From the NCBI GenBank assembly GCA_019155205.2, contig JAHNZQ020000005.1, positions 100,388-164,387 on the forward strand: a stretch of DNA of 64,000 nt, read 5' to 3'. A model generated the notes under the pieces. That model worked only from the letters and a program-made list of their open reading frames with translations, ran no database searches and was not told the DNA's origin. Position 1 is the stretch's first letter; every line of letters begins with the position of its first letter. Positions 21,851 through 33,171 of the stretch are shown in pieces. Both the position numbers and the translations under genes were made by a program. This stretch comes from Gracilaria vermiculophylla (Eukaryota > Rhodophyta > Florideophyceae > Gracilariales > Gracilariaceae).

Positions 21851-24048
21851 CCGAATTTACCTGATGTTGAAGCAATCACAAAAGCTGCATATGTTAAAAT
21901 ATAACCAACAGCAAAATGAACTAAGCCAACTAATCGAGCCTGTACAATTGAAAGTGCTACTGGCTTATCTCTCCAACGAATTAAATTCGCTAAAGGTGTA
22001 CGCTCATGAGCCCAAACTAATGTTTCAATTAATTCTTGCCAGTAACCACGCCATGAAATTAAGAACATGAAACCTGTTGCCCATATTAAATGTCCAAATA
22101 AGAACATCCATGCCCATACAGATAAATTATTCATACCAAATGGATTATAACCATTAATTAATGGAGATGAATTTAACCATAGATAATCTCGCAACCAACC
22201 CATAATATAATTTGATGATTCATCAAATTGACCTGGGTTACCACCCCAAATTGTCATATGTTTCCAATGCCAGTAGAATGTTACCCAACCAATTGTATTT
22301 AGCATCCAGAACATAGCTAAATAAAAGGCATCCCAAGCTGAGATATCACAAGTACCACCACGGCCTGGACCATCACATGGGAAACTATAACCGAAATCTT
22401 TTTTATCCGGCATTAATTTTGATCCACGAGCATCTAAAGCACCTTTGACAAGAATTAATGTAGTAGTATGTAACCCTAAAGCAATTGCGTGATGAACTAA
22501 GAAATCACCAGGCCCAATCTTTAAGAATAAATCATTTTTACTATTATTAATTGCTTCTAACCAACCTGGTAACCAGATTTGATTCCCAGCTACAGTTGCT
22601 GGACTTGTTGATGATGACAATAAAGTATTAAATTGATAAACTGCTTTCCCTGAAGCTGCTTGAATGTACTCAGCAAACAAAGGTTCAAATAAAATTTGTT
22701 TTTCTGGTTGACCAAAGGCAACTACAGTATCATTATGAATATATAATCCTAATGTATGGAAGCCTAAGAATAAGCAAGCCCAACTTAAATGAGATATAAT
22801 AGCTTCCTTATGTTCTAACATTCTTGCTAAAACATTATTTTTGTTTAATTCGGGGTCGTAATCACGGACAAAGAAAATTGCCCCATGTGCAAAAGCTCCA
22901 ACCATTAAGAATCCAGCAATATATTGATGATGAGTGTATAAAGCTGCTTCAGTTGTAAAATCTTTTGATAAAAATGCATATGGAGTAATTGCATACATGT
23001 GTTGTGCTGTTAAAGATGTAGCAACACCTAAACATGCTAATGCTAATCCTAATTGCATGTGTAACGAATTTGTAATTGTTTCAAATAATCCAACATGACC
23101 TGCACCCAAACGACCTCCTGGAGGACGATGAGCATCTAAGATTTCTTTCATGCTATGACCAATACCAAAATTTGTTCGGTACATATGACCAGCTACAATA
23201 AAAACAACTGCAATAGCTAACTGATGATGAGCAATATCACTTAACCATAATGATTGAGTTTGAGGGTGGAAACCACCTAAAAATGTTAAAATTGCTGTAC
23301 CTGCACCTTCTGATGTCCCATAAAGATGCTCTGGACTATCTGGATTTTCAGCATAAGCTGTCCAATTTCCACTATAGAATGGAGCTAAACCAGCTGGATG
23401 TGGGGGAGTTGTTAAGAAATTATCCCAACCAATATGAACTCCACGTGATGCAGGAATTGCTACGTGAACAATATGTCCAGTCCAAGCTAATGAACTTACA
23501 CCTAATAAACCAGATAAATGGTGATTTAAGCGAGATTCATTATTTTTAAACCATGATAAACTTGGTCTAAATTTTGGTTGTAAGTGTAACCAACCAGCAA
23601 ATAATAAAGCTGATGATAAGATTAATAAACCAATAGCTCCGGCATATAATTCTTGGTTTGTTCTAAAACCAATAGTATACCACCACTGATAAACACCTGA
23701 AAATGCAATATTAACTGGATATGTATTACCTTTACTAAATGCTTTAATTGCTGATTCACCAAAATGTGGATCCCAGATCGAATGCGCGATTGGTTTTACT
23801 TTTAATGGGTTAGTTACCCATTTTTCAAAATTTCCTTGCCAAGCAACATGAAATAAATTTCCTGCTGTCCATAAGAAAATAACGGCTAAATGACCAAAAT
23901 GTGAAGCAAAAATTTTTTGATATAAATTTTCTTCAGTCATACCGTCATGTGCTTCTAAATCATGAGCAGTCGCGATACCATACCAAATTCTTCGCGTTGC
24001 TGGATCTTGTGCAAGGGCTTGGCTAAACTTTGGAAATTTAGTTGCCAT
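21847..24048 (-). CDS. psaB: Photosystem I P700 apoprotein A2
   Basis: The 733-residue, 11-helix protein is PsaB. It contains the Fx iron-sulfur loop [12 protein letters not shown] and the Phe-x-x-x-Phe-Ala-x-Ser/Thr-type C-terminal end. It forms the P700 reaction-centre heterodimer with PsaA. The start at 24048 gives the family N-terminus (Ala-Thr-Lys-Phe-Pro-Lys-Phe-Ser). It lies 135 bp after psaA in the usual psaA-psaB order and is intron-free. Confidence 0.98.
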   Translation of the reverse strand: MATKFPKFSQALAQDPATRRIWYGIATAHDLEAHDGMTEENLYQKIFASHFGHLAVIFLWTAGNLFHVAWQGNFEKWVTNPLKVKPIAHSIWDPHFGESAIKAFSKGNTYPVNIAFSGVYQWWYTIGFRTNQELYAGAIGLLILSSALLFAGWLHLQPKFRPSLSWFKNNESRLNHHLSGLLGVSSLAWTGHIVHVAIPASRGVHIGWDNFLTTPPHPAGLAPFYSGNWTAYAENPDSPEHLYGTSEGAGTAILTFLGGFHPQTQSLWLSDIAHHQLAIAVVFIVAGHMYRTNFGIGHSMKEILDAHRPPGGRLGAGHVGLFETITNSLHMQLGLALACLGVATSLTAQHMYAITPYAFLSKDFTTEAALYTHHQYIAGFLMVGAFAHGAIFFVRDYDPELNKNNVLARMLEHKEAIISHLSWACLFLGFHTLGLYIHNDTVVAFGQPEKQILFEPLFAEYIQAASGKAVYQFNTLLSSSTSPATVAGNQIWLPGWLEAINNSKNDLFLKIGPGDFLVHHAIALGLHTTTLILVKGALDARGSKLMPDKKDFGYSFPCDGPGRGGTCDISAWDAFYLAMFWMLNTIGWVTFYWHWKHMTIWGGNPGQFDESSNYIMGWLRDYLWLNSSPLINGYNPFGMNNLSVWAWMFLFGHLIWATGFMFLISWRGYWQELIETLVWAHERTPLANLIRWRDKPVALSIVQARLVGLVHFAVGYILTYAAFVIASTSGKFG

Positions 24049-24183
24049 AATTGTTAGATGCCTTTTTATATAAATTTTAGTTATGAATAAAAATGAATTC
24101 TTTTCTTATCCCTTCTTATCCCTGCTAGTAAACTCTAACGACTTTATCGAACAAACAAGAAATAAGAAGAAATAACGAATTAG

Positions 24184-27100
24184 TTAACTAATTGAAACAG
24201 CACGTGCTAAGAAGAACGCCCATGTAGTTCCAATACCCCCTAATAAATAGTGAGCTAAACCAACAGCACGACCTTGAGTAATACTTAAAGCACGTGGTTG
24301 AATCGCTGGAGCAAAGTTTAATTTATTATGTGCCCAAACAATTGATTCAATTAATTCTTGCCAGTAGCCACGACCACTGAATAAGAACATTAAACTGAAT
24401 GCCCAAATAAAGTGAGCTCCTAAGAAAATTAAACCATACGCTGATGATGCTGATCCGTATGATTGAATTACTTGTGAAGCTTGTGACCATAAGAAATCAC
24501 GTAACCAACCATTAATTGTAATAGCACTTTTTGCAAAGTTTCCACCGGTAATATGCGAAATAGCACCATCAGGTGTAATCGTACCCCAAACATCTGATTG
24601 CATTTTCCAACTAAAGTGGAAAATCACTACAGAAATTGAATTATAGTTAAACTAGAGGTCTTGTTACCTTGACCCCCGTCGACAGATCCGGACGTGAGAC
24701 TTTCACCTCATCCGGCTCCTGCCCAAGTTGTATATTAGTTTTCTTGCTTTGAGACCCATCGATTCTAGATTTCTCGATGTGGCAGTGTTTATGCAGAAGC
24801 TGAAGATTTTTATATTCGTCTTTCCCCCCTAACGAGCGGGGAATTATATGATCAACTTCAACAAAAGAATTTTCTGTAACTAAGGTTTTACACCATCTAC
24901 AGTATCCATTTTGCCGTTTGATTAATTTACGTTGTCTGATAGACCAGTTTCCTTTGGTAAGAGTTCGTTTAGCCCAATATACATTGTCACCATCATATGG
25001 TGATTTATCCGCTTTGATTTTTACCCACTTTTTACTTTTTACCCAAACTATATGTGGTAACCAAATTTCTTGTATTTTCCCATATTTGCCAAGTTGTTTT
25101 CCGGTTAAGACCCAATTATCTTGATGCCGTCTTCCGTCATAAAAATAGGTTTTTCCACTAGGGAAGTACCGTTGTTTTACCTTTATTCTTCCATTACGGG
25201 TATCTCTACGAAATACCCAAGCTCTAAGCTTTTGGTGAATGAGATGTGTTAATTTATGAAATACTTTTTTACAGTCTGAGAATCTGAAGTAATTTGCCCA
25301 CCCAATTATGACTGGACGAAGTGTTAAAATTAGGTTATAAGTCGAAGCGCTACGATTATTTTGTAGTATATTCCGAACTTTGAATAACAGAGTAGCTTGA
25401 GATTTTCTACTCGGGTAAATTTTTACTCTCGGTCTACCACGTGTGATGGTGATTATCGAAAATCCTAAAAAGTCAAATCCTTCGTTAGAATCCACAATGG
25501 ATGTTTTAGCCTCACTGATTTCTAAGTGGGGTCCGTCTAGAAGCCATTTAGCTATTTCTTTCTTTGCTTCTTGGATTATGGATTTTTCTTTATGAATTAC
25601 TACGAAATCATCTGCGTAACGTATCAATGCTAACGATTTACGTGTTGCATCCTTGGTATACGTGTTTGTTTTCCCAAAAGAAGGTTTAGTACAGATCCAA
25701 TCCTTTAAGTGGTTTTCCATCCCATGAAGGGCAATATTGCTTAATAGTGGAGAAATTATCCCTCCTTGCGGTGTACCTTGAATACTCTTTGAAATGCGAT
25801 CCATTTTGCTGGCTTGGAATTCATCAAAGATGTCTGCTTGAAGCCATGCTTTTACCTGATTTTCGATTTCTGGAATGGTTTCCAGTTTCGTGAGAAGGTA
25901 ATTGTGATCGATTTTATCGAAAGATTTGCTTATGTCAGCATCCAAAATGTATTTATGAAAACCTTTATCTCCAGATGTATTTCGCAAATTTAGGAAAATA
26001 GACTCTATTGCATCGTGACAGCTACGCCCTGGCCGAAATCCATAAGAATTTGGTTCGAAACGTGCTTCCCATTCTGGTTCAAGTGCTAGTAAGCATAACG
26101 CTTGTTTTGCTCTATCTTCTATGATGGGGATACCTAATGGTCGTTTATCTTTCTTTCCAGGTTTCTCAATGTAGACACGTTTAATCGGAGATGCTTTTCC
26201 ATCTAGCCTTAATTTTTGTACTAATTTACCTTTTTGATTATCTGTTACGAATATCTTTTTGTCTATTCCTGGTGTTCTTTTGCCTTTATTCAATGTTGTA
26301 ACTCGTCTTACAGCCATCAGCTTTGCATCCAAACTACGCAAGAGTCGCTTTTGCAAACATTTAACCTTAGGGCTATTATTGTCTCTTGAAGCTTTATAAA
26401 TTCTAGTTTGATATCGTTTAACTCTAAACTCGACCTGTGTCCAGTTTATAGTCTTCCACGCAATAATGCTCATATGGTATCAAAATTTATAATAATATAA
26501 CTAACTTGGACCCCAAAGGCGTCAGCGTATCCCGATCTTTTGTTAATTAATACGGGCATGCTTCTCCAATGAGTCCCTCACGGTAAAGTTGATATGAGCT
26601 GGTTGCCCGCCTCAGAGAGGCATCACTTACCGCTTTCCACCGTTCCATATTTAAATATTCACTTCTCTTTTAGGATTGTACATTACACGGCCCCATTTTG
26701 CGATTTAACGCTGCTTTCTGTCGATTTAAAGTGGACGAACTTTAACCGTTTAAAGGCACTTATACGAGTTTACGTTGCGACTATAGGCATACATAGTCAA
26801 CAAGTGATACCTAGCCTTAGGAGGAAACCTCCTGCCTATTTTGATATACCATGCTTAAATACTACCCAATTGGGCTAACAATTTATCCATGAGAGAATAC
26901 CAGACTCCTTTGCTAAACCCTAGAATAATACCACATTATTTTTCGGTAAGGAAGTCTGGGCGAAGATACAGATATCTCGGGGGAATTTAACCCCATTTAA
27001 ATATAGTTATACTTTCTTTTATTGTAGATTTATTTGATTTGGTTACTTTCTGCTAGTTGGTATCCTTTTTTTTTTACGAACTAAATCGGGTCTTTACAGG

Positions 27101-29375
27101 AAAATCTTAGGTTGCCTGTTTGGCATAGGTGAACAAAATACTTGCACCCTAATGAGATATAAGTTACTAATGGTGTCACCTTCTTAAGAACTGGTATATT
27201 TCCACAAATATGATTGCTTACGTCAGCCGTAGTTCCAACCATGGATACTGTAAAGCATACCATGTCATTAGATTGGTATCAAACAACACAATCTTTGACT
27301 CCTTTAGCCGTCATTATACCACTAGCACCTGATTTTACATGTTCCGCCGTTTTTGCAGCTGCATCGGCGCTCCCATGTATTGTTTCATTAAATTTCGATA
27401 AACCATCACCGATAGAACCAACTGCTTTTCCTATTGATTTTAGTCCAAACGTATTTTTACTCCTTAATTTATAACAAAACAAATGAGCAGAATTTCACCA
27501 AATCTTCTTAATATGATCGAAAGTACGATAATCTTATATATTTGCTAGAGCAAATTTTACATTATCAACGGGTCGCACCATCCAGAAAAGTCCTAAAAAT
27601 ACATGGTCCCAACTTGAACTTTGACATGTACCCCCACGACCTGGACCATCACATGGGAAACGGAAGCCTAAATTTGCTTTATCTGGAATTAATTTTGAAC
27701 TCCGTGCGTATAAAACACCTTTCAATAAAATTAATACAGTTACATGAATTGTGAATGCATGGATATGGTGAACCATGAAATCTGCAGTACCTAACTGAAT
27801 AGGCATCATAGCAATTTTTCCACCAACTTCGACAACTTCACCACCAAATGCATAACTTGTTGTTGCTAAAGCGTTTGGAGCAGTTGTACCTGGTGCTAAT
27901 AAATGAATATTTTGAATCCATTGTGCAAAGATTGGTTGCAATTGGATCGCTTTATCCGAGAACATATCTTGTGGACGACCTAAAGCTCTCATTGTATCAT
28001 TATGGATATAGAATCCAAATGCATGACACCCTAAGAAGATACAAACCCAGTTTAAATGTGATATAATTGAATCACGGTGTCGTAAGACACGATCTAATAA
28101 GTTATTATAATTGTTAGCTGGTGTGTAATCACGAACCATAAATATAGCCCCATGTGCAGCTCCACCAACAACACAAAATCCTCCAATCCACATATGATGA
28201 GTGAATAAAGAAAGCTGCGTTGCATAATCAGTTGCAATGTAAGGATATGGTGGCATCGCGTACATATGATGTGCAACAATAATGCTTAATGAACCCATCA
28301 TAGCTAAATTAATTGCTAATTGTGCATGCCATGATGTAGTTAAAATTTCATATAATCCTTTATGACCTTCGCCAGTAAACGGACCTTTATGAGCTTCTAA
28401 AATTTCTTTCATACTATGACCAATACCCCAATTTGTCCGATACATATGACCAGCAAAAATGAATAAAACAGCCAAAGCTAGGTGATGGTGAGCAATATCA
28501 CTTAACCATAAACCACCTGTAACCGGATTTAAACCACCTTTAAAGGTTAAAAAATCAGAGTATTCACCCCATTGACCACTGAAAAACGGTGCTAACCCTT
28601 TTGCAAAACTTGGGTATAATTGACTCATTAATTCACGATTAATTAAAAATTCGTGAGGTAATGGAATTTCTTGAGGAGATACCCCTGCATCTAATAATTT
28701 ATTAATCGGTAAGGCAATATGAATTTGGTGTCCTGACCAAGACAAACAACCTAATCCTAATAAACCTGCTAAATGATGATTCATCATTGACTCAGCATTT
28801 TGGAACCACTCTAATTTTGGTGCTGCCTTATGATAGTGGAACCAACCAGCAAATACCATAATTGCTGACATTGCTAAACCACCAATTGCAGTCCAGTATA
28901 ATTCAACTTCACTTGTAATTCCTTCTGCACGCCACATTTGGAACCAACCAGAAGTTGTTTGAATACCTTGGAAGTTACCACCAACATCACCATTTAAAAT
29001 TTCTTGACCAACAATTGGCCAAACAACTTGTGAACTTTGTTTAATATTAACTGGATCTGTTAACCAAGCTGAATAATTAGAAAAATATGCACCATGGAAA
29101 TGCATGCCACTAATCCATAAGAAGATTATTGCTAATTGTCCAAAGTGTGCACTGAAAATTTTACGAGAAACTTCTTCTAAAGAACTAGTCTGACTATCAA
29201 AGTCATGAGCATCTGCATGTAGGTTCCAAATCCAAGTCGTTGTTTTTGGACCTTTTGCTAAAGTTCTAGAAAAATGACCTGGTTGTGCCCATTTTGCGAA
29301 ACTAGTTTCGACTGCGTCCTTTTCAACAAAAATTTGCACATTTTTTGCGCGACGGTCGGTTGAGCTTATTGCCAT
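24184..29375 (-). CDS. psaA: Photosystem I P700 apoprotein A1, split by a group II intron
   Basis: Exon 1 is 27579-29375 (599 codons) and exon 2 is 24184-24645 (153 codons and stop), together 752 residues, the normal PsaA length. The junction falls between the Met of Leu-Phe-Trp-Met and the next Tyr-Asn-Ser. It is in phase 0, just after the Fx-binding Cys loop. The intron begins GTGCG and ends AC. PsaA binds P700, A0, A1 and shares Fx with PsaB. Without splicing, the frame would end 14 codons into the intron. AGGAG precedes the start. Confidence 0.96.
24647..26473 (-). CDS. Intron-encoded reverse transcriptase/maturase with HNH endonuclease
   Basis: The 608-residue protein has a full reverse transcriptase domain, with Pro-Gln-Gly-Gly and Tyr-Ala-Asp-Asp (near residue 286). 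The thumb/maturase region follows. A C-terminal zinc HNH endonuclease has Cys-x-x-Cys, Asp-His-Ile-Ile-Pro and His-x-x-Cys-His (about 515-575). It should aid splicing of its own intron and support retrohoming into intronless psaA. The frame runs through domains V and VI, and its TAA is at the second to fourth nucleotides from the intron end. The last 25 or so residues are therefore encoded by ribozyme RNA. No frameshift is seen. Confidence 0.94.
   Translation of the reverse strand: MSIIAWKTINWTQVEFRVKRYQTRIYKASRDNNSPKVKCLQKRLLRSLDAKLMAVRRVTTLNKGKRTPGIDKKIFVTDNQKGKLVQKLRLDGKASPIKRVYIEKPGKKDKRPLGIPIIEDRAKQALCLLALEPEWEARFEPNSYGFRPGRSCHDAIESIFLNLRNTSGDKGFHKYILDADISKSFDKIDHNYLLTKLETIPEIENQVKAWLQADIFDEFQASKMDRISKSIQGTPQGGIISPLLSNIALHGMENHLKDWICTKPSFGKTNTYTKDATRKSLALIRYADDFVVIHKEKSIIQEAKKEIAKWLLDGPHLEISEAKTSIVDSNEGFDFLGFSIITITRGRPRVKIYPSRKSQATLLFKVRNILQNNRSASTYNLILTLRPVIIGWANYFRFSDCKKVFHKLTHLIHQKLRAWVFRRDTRNGRIKVKQRYFPSGKTYFYDGRRHQDNWVLTGKQLGKYGKIQEIWLPHIVWVKSKKWVKIKADKSPYDGDNVYWAKRTLTKGNWSIRQRKLIKRQNGYCRWCKTLVTENSFVEVDHIIPRSLGGKDEYKNLQLLHKHCHIEKSRIDGSQSKKTNIQLGQEPDEVKVSRPDLSTGVKVTRPLV
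27081..27482 (-). pseudogene. Broken ORF inserted in the psaA intron
   Basis: A 133-codon frame has a single in-frame TGA at about 27279-27281. The first half is Ala/Gly/Lys-rich and helical (Gly-Lys-Ala-Val-Gly, Ala-Ala-Ala-Lys-Thr-Ala-Glu). The second is hydrophobic with several Cys, possibly membrane-associated. It lies in the 5' part of the intron, where structural domains I-III are expected, so it is an insertion into the ribozyme. Family unknown; its style is like the other decayed foreign ORFs. Reading through TGA cannot be excluded. Confidence 0.4.
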
Positions 29376-29820
29376 TAATTTTCTCCTTGTTGGGAGACGA
29401 AAATTTATGAAACTCTCATAAAGAGATAAAGAATAGATAAGAATTAACTTTCTGTTAATTATGAGTTTTCAAGTAAACATTATACATTTTTTTACTCGAT
29501 TTTAATTAAACTTTAAAAAATTTAATAATTTTTATTGAAAATTCTATACGTTGAAAGATTTAGTTTAACTCGTAAGGGAGTAACTCTTTAGAGGTAGAGT
29601 CAGAGCTGGAGATTGGTTCAATTGGAAATTACTTGCAAACTTAAAAACCTTCCAACAAATTTTTTTTATTCTCAATTAGGAATTAGTAATTTTTTTTAAT
29701 TTTTAGTTCAAGCATAAATAAATAAATTTTTTCTTAAAAACTAGACTACTATGTAAATAGTAGTAATTTTACTTTTCTGAAATTTTTTACCAAATTAATA
29801 ATTTTAAATTTTACTTAACC
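29376..29820. other. Divergent spacer psaA/psaF with a repeat B fragment
   Basis: Divergent promoters for psaA and psaF must lie here. A repeat B fragment at about 29568-29605 reads AACTCGTAAGGGAGTAACTC and then GAGGTAGAGTCAGAG. No gene is seen. Confidence 0.45.
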
Positions 29821-30378
29821 ATGAAACGTTTTAATTTAATAACTTTACTTTTGATAGCATTTTTAGCTTTTACACCAAACCAAGCATCTGCTGATATTGG
29901 TGGATTAACAAAATGTAGCGAATCTCCAGCTTTTACTAAACGAGCAAATACAAGTGTAAAAAAACTGGAACAAAGATTAAGCAAATATCAAGCTGAATCA
30001 CCACCAGCACTAGCTTTAGAGCAACAAATCGAGCGAACAAAAGCAAGATTTGATAAATATGGCCGCTCAGAATTATTATGTGGAACAGATGGATTACCAC
30101 ATTTAGTGGCTGATGGGCGCTGGAGCCACTCAGCTGAGTTTATTCTTCCAGGATTCGGTTTTGTTTATATTTCAGGCTGGATTGGATGGGTCGGACGAAA
30201 ATATCTTCGTGCAGTGAGTACTATGAAAAATCCTGCTGAAAGTGAGATTATTATTAATGTCCCCTTAGCTTTAAAAATCATGACAACGGGGTTCACTTGG
30301 CCTATTTCAGCTTGGCAAGAATTAATCAGTGGTGATTTAATTGCTGCAAAAGATGAAATAACAGTATCACCTCGTTAA
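29821..30378 (+). CDS. psaF: Photosystem I subunit III (PsaF)
   Basis: The 185-residue protein has an N-terminal thylakoid signal (about 1-24) ending Ala-Ser-Ala before mature Asp-Ile-Gly-Gly-Leu-Thr-Lys-Cys, the typical PsaF start. A Lys-rich lumenal helix follows, which docks cytochrome c6, and a C-terminal transmembrane region with Gly-Trp-Ile-Gly-Trp-Val-Gly-Arg. It is cotranscribed with psaJ, about 95 bp downstream. Confidence 0.97.
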   Translation: MKRFNLITLLLIAFLAFTPNQASADIGGLTKCSESPAFTKRANTSVKKLEQRLSKYQAESPPALALEQQIERTKARFDKYGRSELLCGTDGLPHLVADGRWSHSAEFILPGFGFVYISGWIGWVGRKYLRAVSTMKNPAESEIIINVPLALKIMTTGFTWPISAWQELISGDLIAAKDEITVSPR

Positions 30379-30473
30379 GATTTGTCGAAGGACTTTCGTT
30401 ATTTCTTTCTATTTCTCGACGCTTAAAAATTTTAATTTCTTAATTATTCATTTATCAATCAAATAGAATCTTC

Positions 30474-30599
30474 ATGGAAAATCTTCAAAAATATTTATCA
30501 ACAGCGCCAGTTTTATTAACATTATGGTTAAGTTTTACTGCTGGTTTTATAATTGAAATTAATCGTTTCTTTCCTGATATGTTAGGATTATATTTCTAA
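30474..30599 (+). CDS. psaJ: Photosystem I subunit IX (PsaJ)
   Basis: The 41-residue single-helix protein (starting [13 protein letters not shown] and ending Phe-Phe-Pro-Asp) matches PsaJ fully. It stabilises PsaF at the photosystem I edge. It follows psaF, as in most plastids. Confidence 0.96.
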   Translation: MENLQKYLSTAPVLLTLWLSFTAGFIIEINRFFPDMLGLYF

Positions 30600-31631
30600 A
30601 TTTTATTCCCTAAAAATAAAAATTATCCTAAAAAACTTAAAAAATTAGATTTTGATCTATTATAAATTAGTTTGTCTAGTTTGACCAACTATAGTTAGAG
30701 TCAGAGGATCCCCGATCCCAAGTCTGGGTATTGCTTGCAGTATATTAATCCCTAAAGTTTTCAGGGAATACTTCAATTCTTCGAAGAATTGACGGTAAGA
30801 TAAGCGAACCATTTTAAGTTAAAATTTAATACATTCATATTCATTAAAGTCCACTCAATATAAACTATAATGAATATGAATTATTCTTAAGAGCTTGAGT
30901 AACTTATGGTATCTATAAAATTTTCATTTATTAGTAAAAACCAATGCCTTTTTACAAAAAGTTAGAAACCTAATATTCAGATGTGAAAAAAAATTCACTC
31001 TCGTATAGTAAGGGTATTCTAATCTAAATAGTAGTATAAAAGTTATAGAGGGATATATACTATATCTATTTAAAAAATGAAATTGAAATTAATAGTGAAA
31101 ATGGTAAAATGCTTGAGGGCGATTTATTGGAAAAATTTTGATAGTCTTTTGAAGTGTGCGAAAAAATTTCAGTTTTAAAAAAGTTAGAAAAAGAAATGTC
31201 TATTGAAATTGATGCTAAAAAATAATCCTTATTCCTCTAAGCGAAGAAGAAATAACCAAGTCGTAACGAAGTAACTCGATAGAGTTAGAGTCAGAATATC
31301 ATAATTTTTTATTAGTAATACTAAGTTTCTTGAGCTCGGTTTGTTTCAAAAAAATTGATTCAAAACCCTCTGAGATGGTCCTAAAATTTGCTGGAAGGGA
31401 AATAAATTTGGTTTAGTCACTAAGGGGGGTTTGTTGGTTGGTACCTTTTGTCAATTTGAAAGCTTCTTAAAGGCAATTCGAGAAAAAACAAGCCCACAAG
31501 TACGAAAGAATAATTTGAATCCTTTATTGAGCTCTAAAGTGAAGACTTGATTCAATATAAAAGTCTGCTAAGAGATAAAGGAGATAGTTTTTAAAGATTA
31601 TTAATTCTCTAAAAACTATCCAGATTAGAAA
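30600..31631. other. Large spacer psaJ/psbI with repeats and a coding remnant
   Basis: It holds a 20-base perfect palindrome (30773-30792), a broken coding stretch on the plus strand (31076-31225, two stops, Glu/Lys-rich, unrecognised), a repeat B copy (31245-31300) and a weak repeat C match near 31366. Nothing else was recognised. Confidence 0.45.
31245..31300 (+). repeat. Dispersed repeat family B
   Basis: It reads AAGCGAAGAAGAAATAACCA, AGTCGTAACGAAGTAACTCG, then AGAGTTAGAGTCAGA. Near-identical copies lie at 38474-38532 and 61110-61175, and a related one at 61300-61372. Confidence 0.75.
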
Positions 31632-31748
31632 TTATTCGAAATCTTTACGATTTGGGTTTCTTGATGGATCACTCGAAAGAAGTCCAAAAATAAATAAAGA
31701 AACAAAAAAGATAATTGTTGTATAAACTAAAATTTTTAAAGTTAACAT
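31632..31748 (-). CDS. psbI: Photosystem II protein I
   Basis: The 38-residue protein is PsbI from end to end: one helix beginning [10 protein letters not shown] and the tail Asp-Pro-Ser-Arg-Asn-Pro-Asn-Arg-Lys. It sits next to D1 and CP43 in the reaction centre. It is too short for ordinary ORF calling. Confidence 0.96.
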   Translation of the reverse strand: MLTLKILVYTTIIFFVSLFIFGLLSSDPSRNPNRKDFE

Positions 31749-31851
31749 TTAATTTTTCTTAAAAATTATTTTTAATAATATTAATTATACTAAAATAAAA
31801 TGATTCTGAATTATTTAATTCTGTAAAAATTATATTTAACGTTGAAGGTTC

Positions 31852-32163
31852 TTAGTTTAAAAGAAAAGGATAAATTTTTAAAACTGTTATTTCAATTTTT
31901 TTTGACCTTTGAAGGATAGAATTGGTAGGTTGCTTATCTTTTAAAGATAAATATCCTTCAATTAAAATATAATCATTAACCTTATAATAAGTTGCTACGT
32001 CACGTGCTAAATTTCCCCAAAATATTAAATCAACAATACAATTCTTACGGACTTGGGGAAATTGAACTCTAAAGCGGGTAATTAATATATTAGTTTTAAT
32101 AATTTTTTGGTTTGGAGGTTCCAAAATTTTTACTATCCCGCTTATCGAATTGGTATCACTCAT
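31852..32163 (-). CDS. ycf41: Ycf41, single-strand-binding-like protein
   Basis: The 103-residue protein has an OB-fold pattern (Gly-Ile-Val-Lys-Ile, a Trp-Gly-Asn-Leu-Ala strand, Ile-Glu-Gly-Tyr-Leu) like single-stranded DNA-binding proteins. The position beside ycf39 and the length fit Ycf41 of red-lineage plastids. The likely role is binding plastid single-stranded DNA, which is inferred. The gene lies 11 bp after ycf39. Confidence 0.8.
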   Translation of the reverse strand: MSDTNSISGIVKILEPPNQKIIKTNILITRFRVQFPQVRKNCIVDLIFWGNLARDVATYYKVNDYILIEGYLSLKDKQPTNSILQRSKKIEITVLKIYPFLLN

Positions 32164-32174
32164 TGCTAGAATTA

Positions 32175-33134
32175 TTAAATAATTAAATTTTTCTGTTTTT
32201 GAACATCTTCAAAATTAATATCACGTAATCGTTTTAATAAACGAATAAAATATTCTAAGAAATAATCATCTAATTGAATTAATTCAGATGGATCAATTTT
32301 GAATATTTTATAAAGGTCAAAGGTTGATTTCTCAGATTTAGTTTCAGTATTTAAAATCTCTGCAAAAGCTAGTCGATCACTTATGTTTTGACCCCATTCA
32401 AAAAATCCAAAGAAACGACTAACTAATTTTAAAAGAAATAGTGGAACTTTTTGGACTTTTGCTTGCTGTCCTGCTAATTGCTCACAAAGAGTAATAATTT
32501 CTGAAGAACCCCAACCTTTGGAACCATTTAAGAAAAATGTTTGATTTGTCGTTTGAGGAATCTGCAGAGCACGTAAACAAAATTTTGCTATATCTTGAGT
32601 ATCCATATATGAAATAGAAGTATTTTCATTGGTCACCCAAATGGGTAAATTTTCTAAAATCGGTATGGCATATTGTTCAATTAAACCTTGATAAAATCCA
32701 GTTAATCGAAAAATGGTGTATGGAATACCAGATTCTTGTAATTTAATTTCAATCCCATTTTTAACTTTCATTAATGGAATTCTTTCAAATTGCTCTACAT
32801 TTTGCGCTGAAAAAAAAATGAATCTTTGAATATTAGCTACTTTCGAAGCTTCAATTAAAGATAGTTTTCCTTCCCAATCTACTTTTTTTAAAGATTCTAA
32901 TTCACTTGCTCGACTCGTAGAAGCATCAATAACTGCGGTAATACCTTTTAAACAAGGAGGGATTGTTTCTGGCCTTGTTAAATCACCATATACCAATTCA
33001 GCTCCCCATTCTTTTAAAAAACTAGCTTTTCGAAAATTACGAACTAAACAACGTACTTGGTAACCTTTTGTTAGGGCTTGTAAAACAACTTGTCGGCCTA
33101 AGGTTCCAGTTCCTCCAATAATTAGTAAACTCAT
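32175..33134 (-). CDS. ycf39: Ycf39, NmrA-like atypical short-chain dehydrogenase
   Basis: The 319-residue protein starts Met-Ser-Leu-Leu-Ile-Ile-Gly-Gly-Thr-Gly-Thr-Leu-Gly, the dinucleotide-binding Gly motif of the NmrA family. The start at 33134 is chosen because a longer in-frame upstream Met (33215) precedes the conserved N-terminus and would overlap cbbX. Ycf39 homologues help deliver chlorophyll during photosystem II assembly. It lies 37 bp after cbbX and just before ycf41. Confidence 0.93.
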   Translation of the reverse strand: MSLLIIGGTGTLGRQVVLQALTKGYQVRCLVRNFRKASFLKEWGAELVYGDLTRPETIPPCLKGITAVIDASTSRASELESLKKVDWEGKLSLIEASKVANIQRFIFFSAQNVEQFERIPLMKVKNGIEIKLQESGIPYTIFRLTGFYQGLIEQYAIPILENLPIWVTNENTSISYMDTQDIAKFCLRALQIPQTTNQTFFLNGSKGWGSSEIITLCEQLAGQQAKVQKVPLFLLKLVSRFFGFFEWGQNISDRLAFAEILNTETKSEKSTFDLYKIFKIDPSELIQLDDYFLEYFIRLLKRLRDINFEDVQKQKNLII

Positions 33135-33171
33135 AGAGTAATATTTGTTTCTTAAGAAATTAGAAATTTTT

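Larger units (their letters stand above)
24646..27578 (-). mobile_element. Group II intron in psaA
   Basis: The 2,933-nt intron starts GTGCGAC and ends TTTAAC. Domain V is clear at 24685-24718: a 34-nt hairpin starting GAGCCGGATGAGG and closing with CACGTCCGGATC, with a GAAA loop. Domain VI follows, with a candidate branch A eight nt from the 3' end. An intron-encoded protein fills the 3' two thirds. The 5' third (about 1.1 kb before the ORF) is longer than usual and carries an inserted broken ORF at 27081-27482. The complete ORF and intact domain V suggest an active, possibly mobile, intron. Confidence 0.93.

Noticed and set aside
26594..26878. Plus-strand frame inside the psaA intron
   Set aside because: It is antisense to intron structural RNA; no protein family features.
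31076..31225. Glu/Lys-rich broken coding stretch in the psaJ/psbI spacer
   Set aside because: Two stops and no recognised relative; kept only as a note in the spacer entry.
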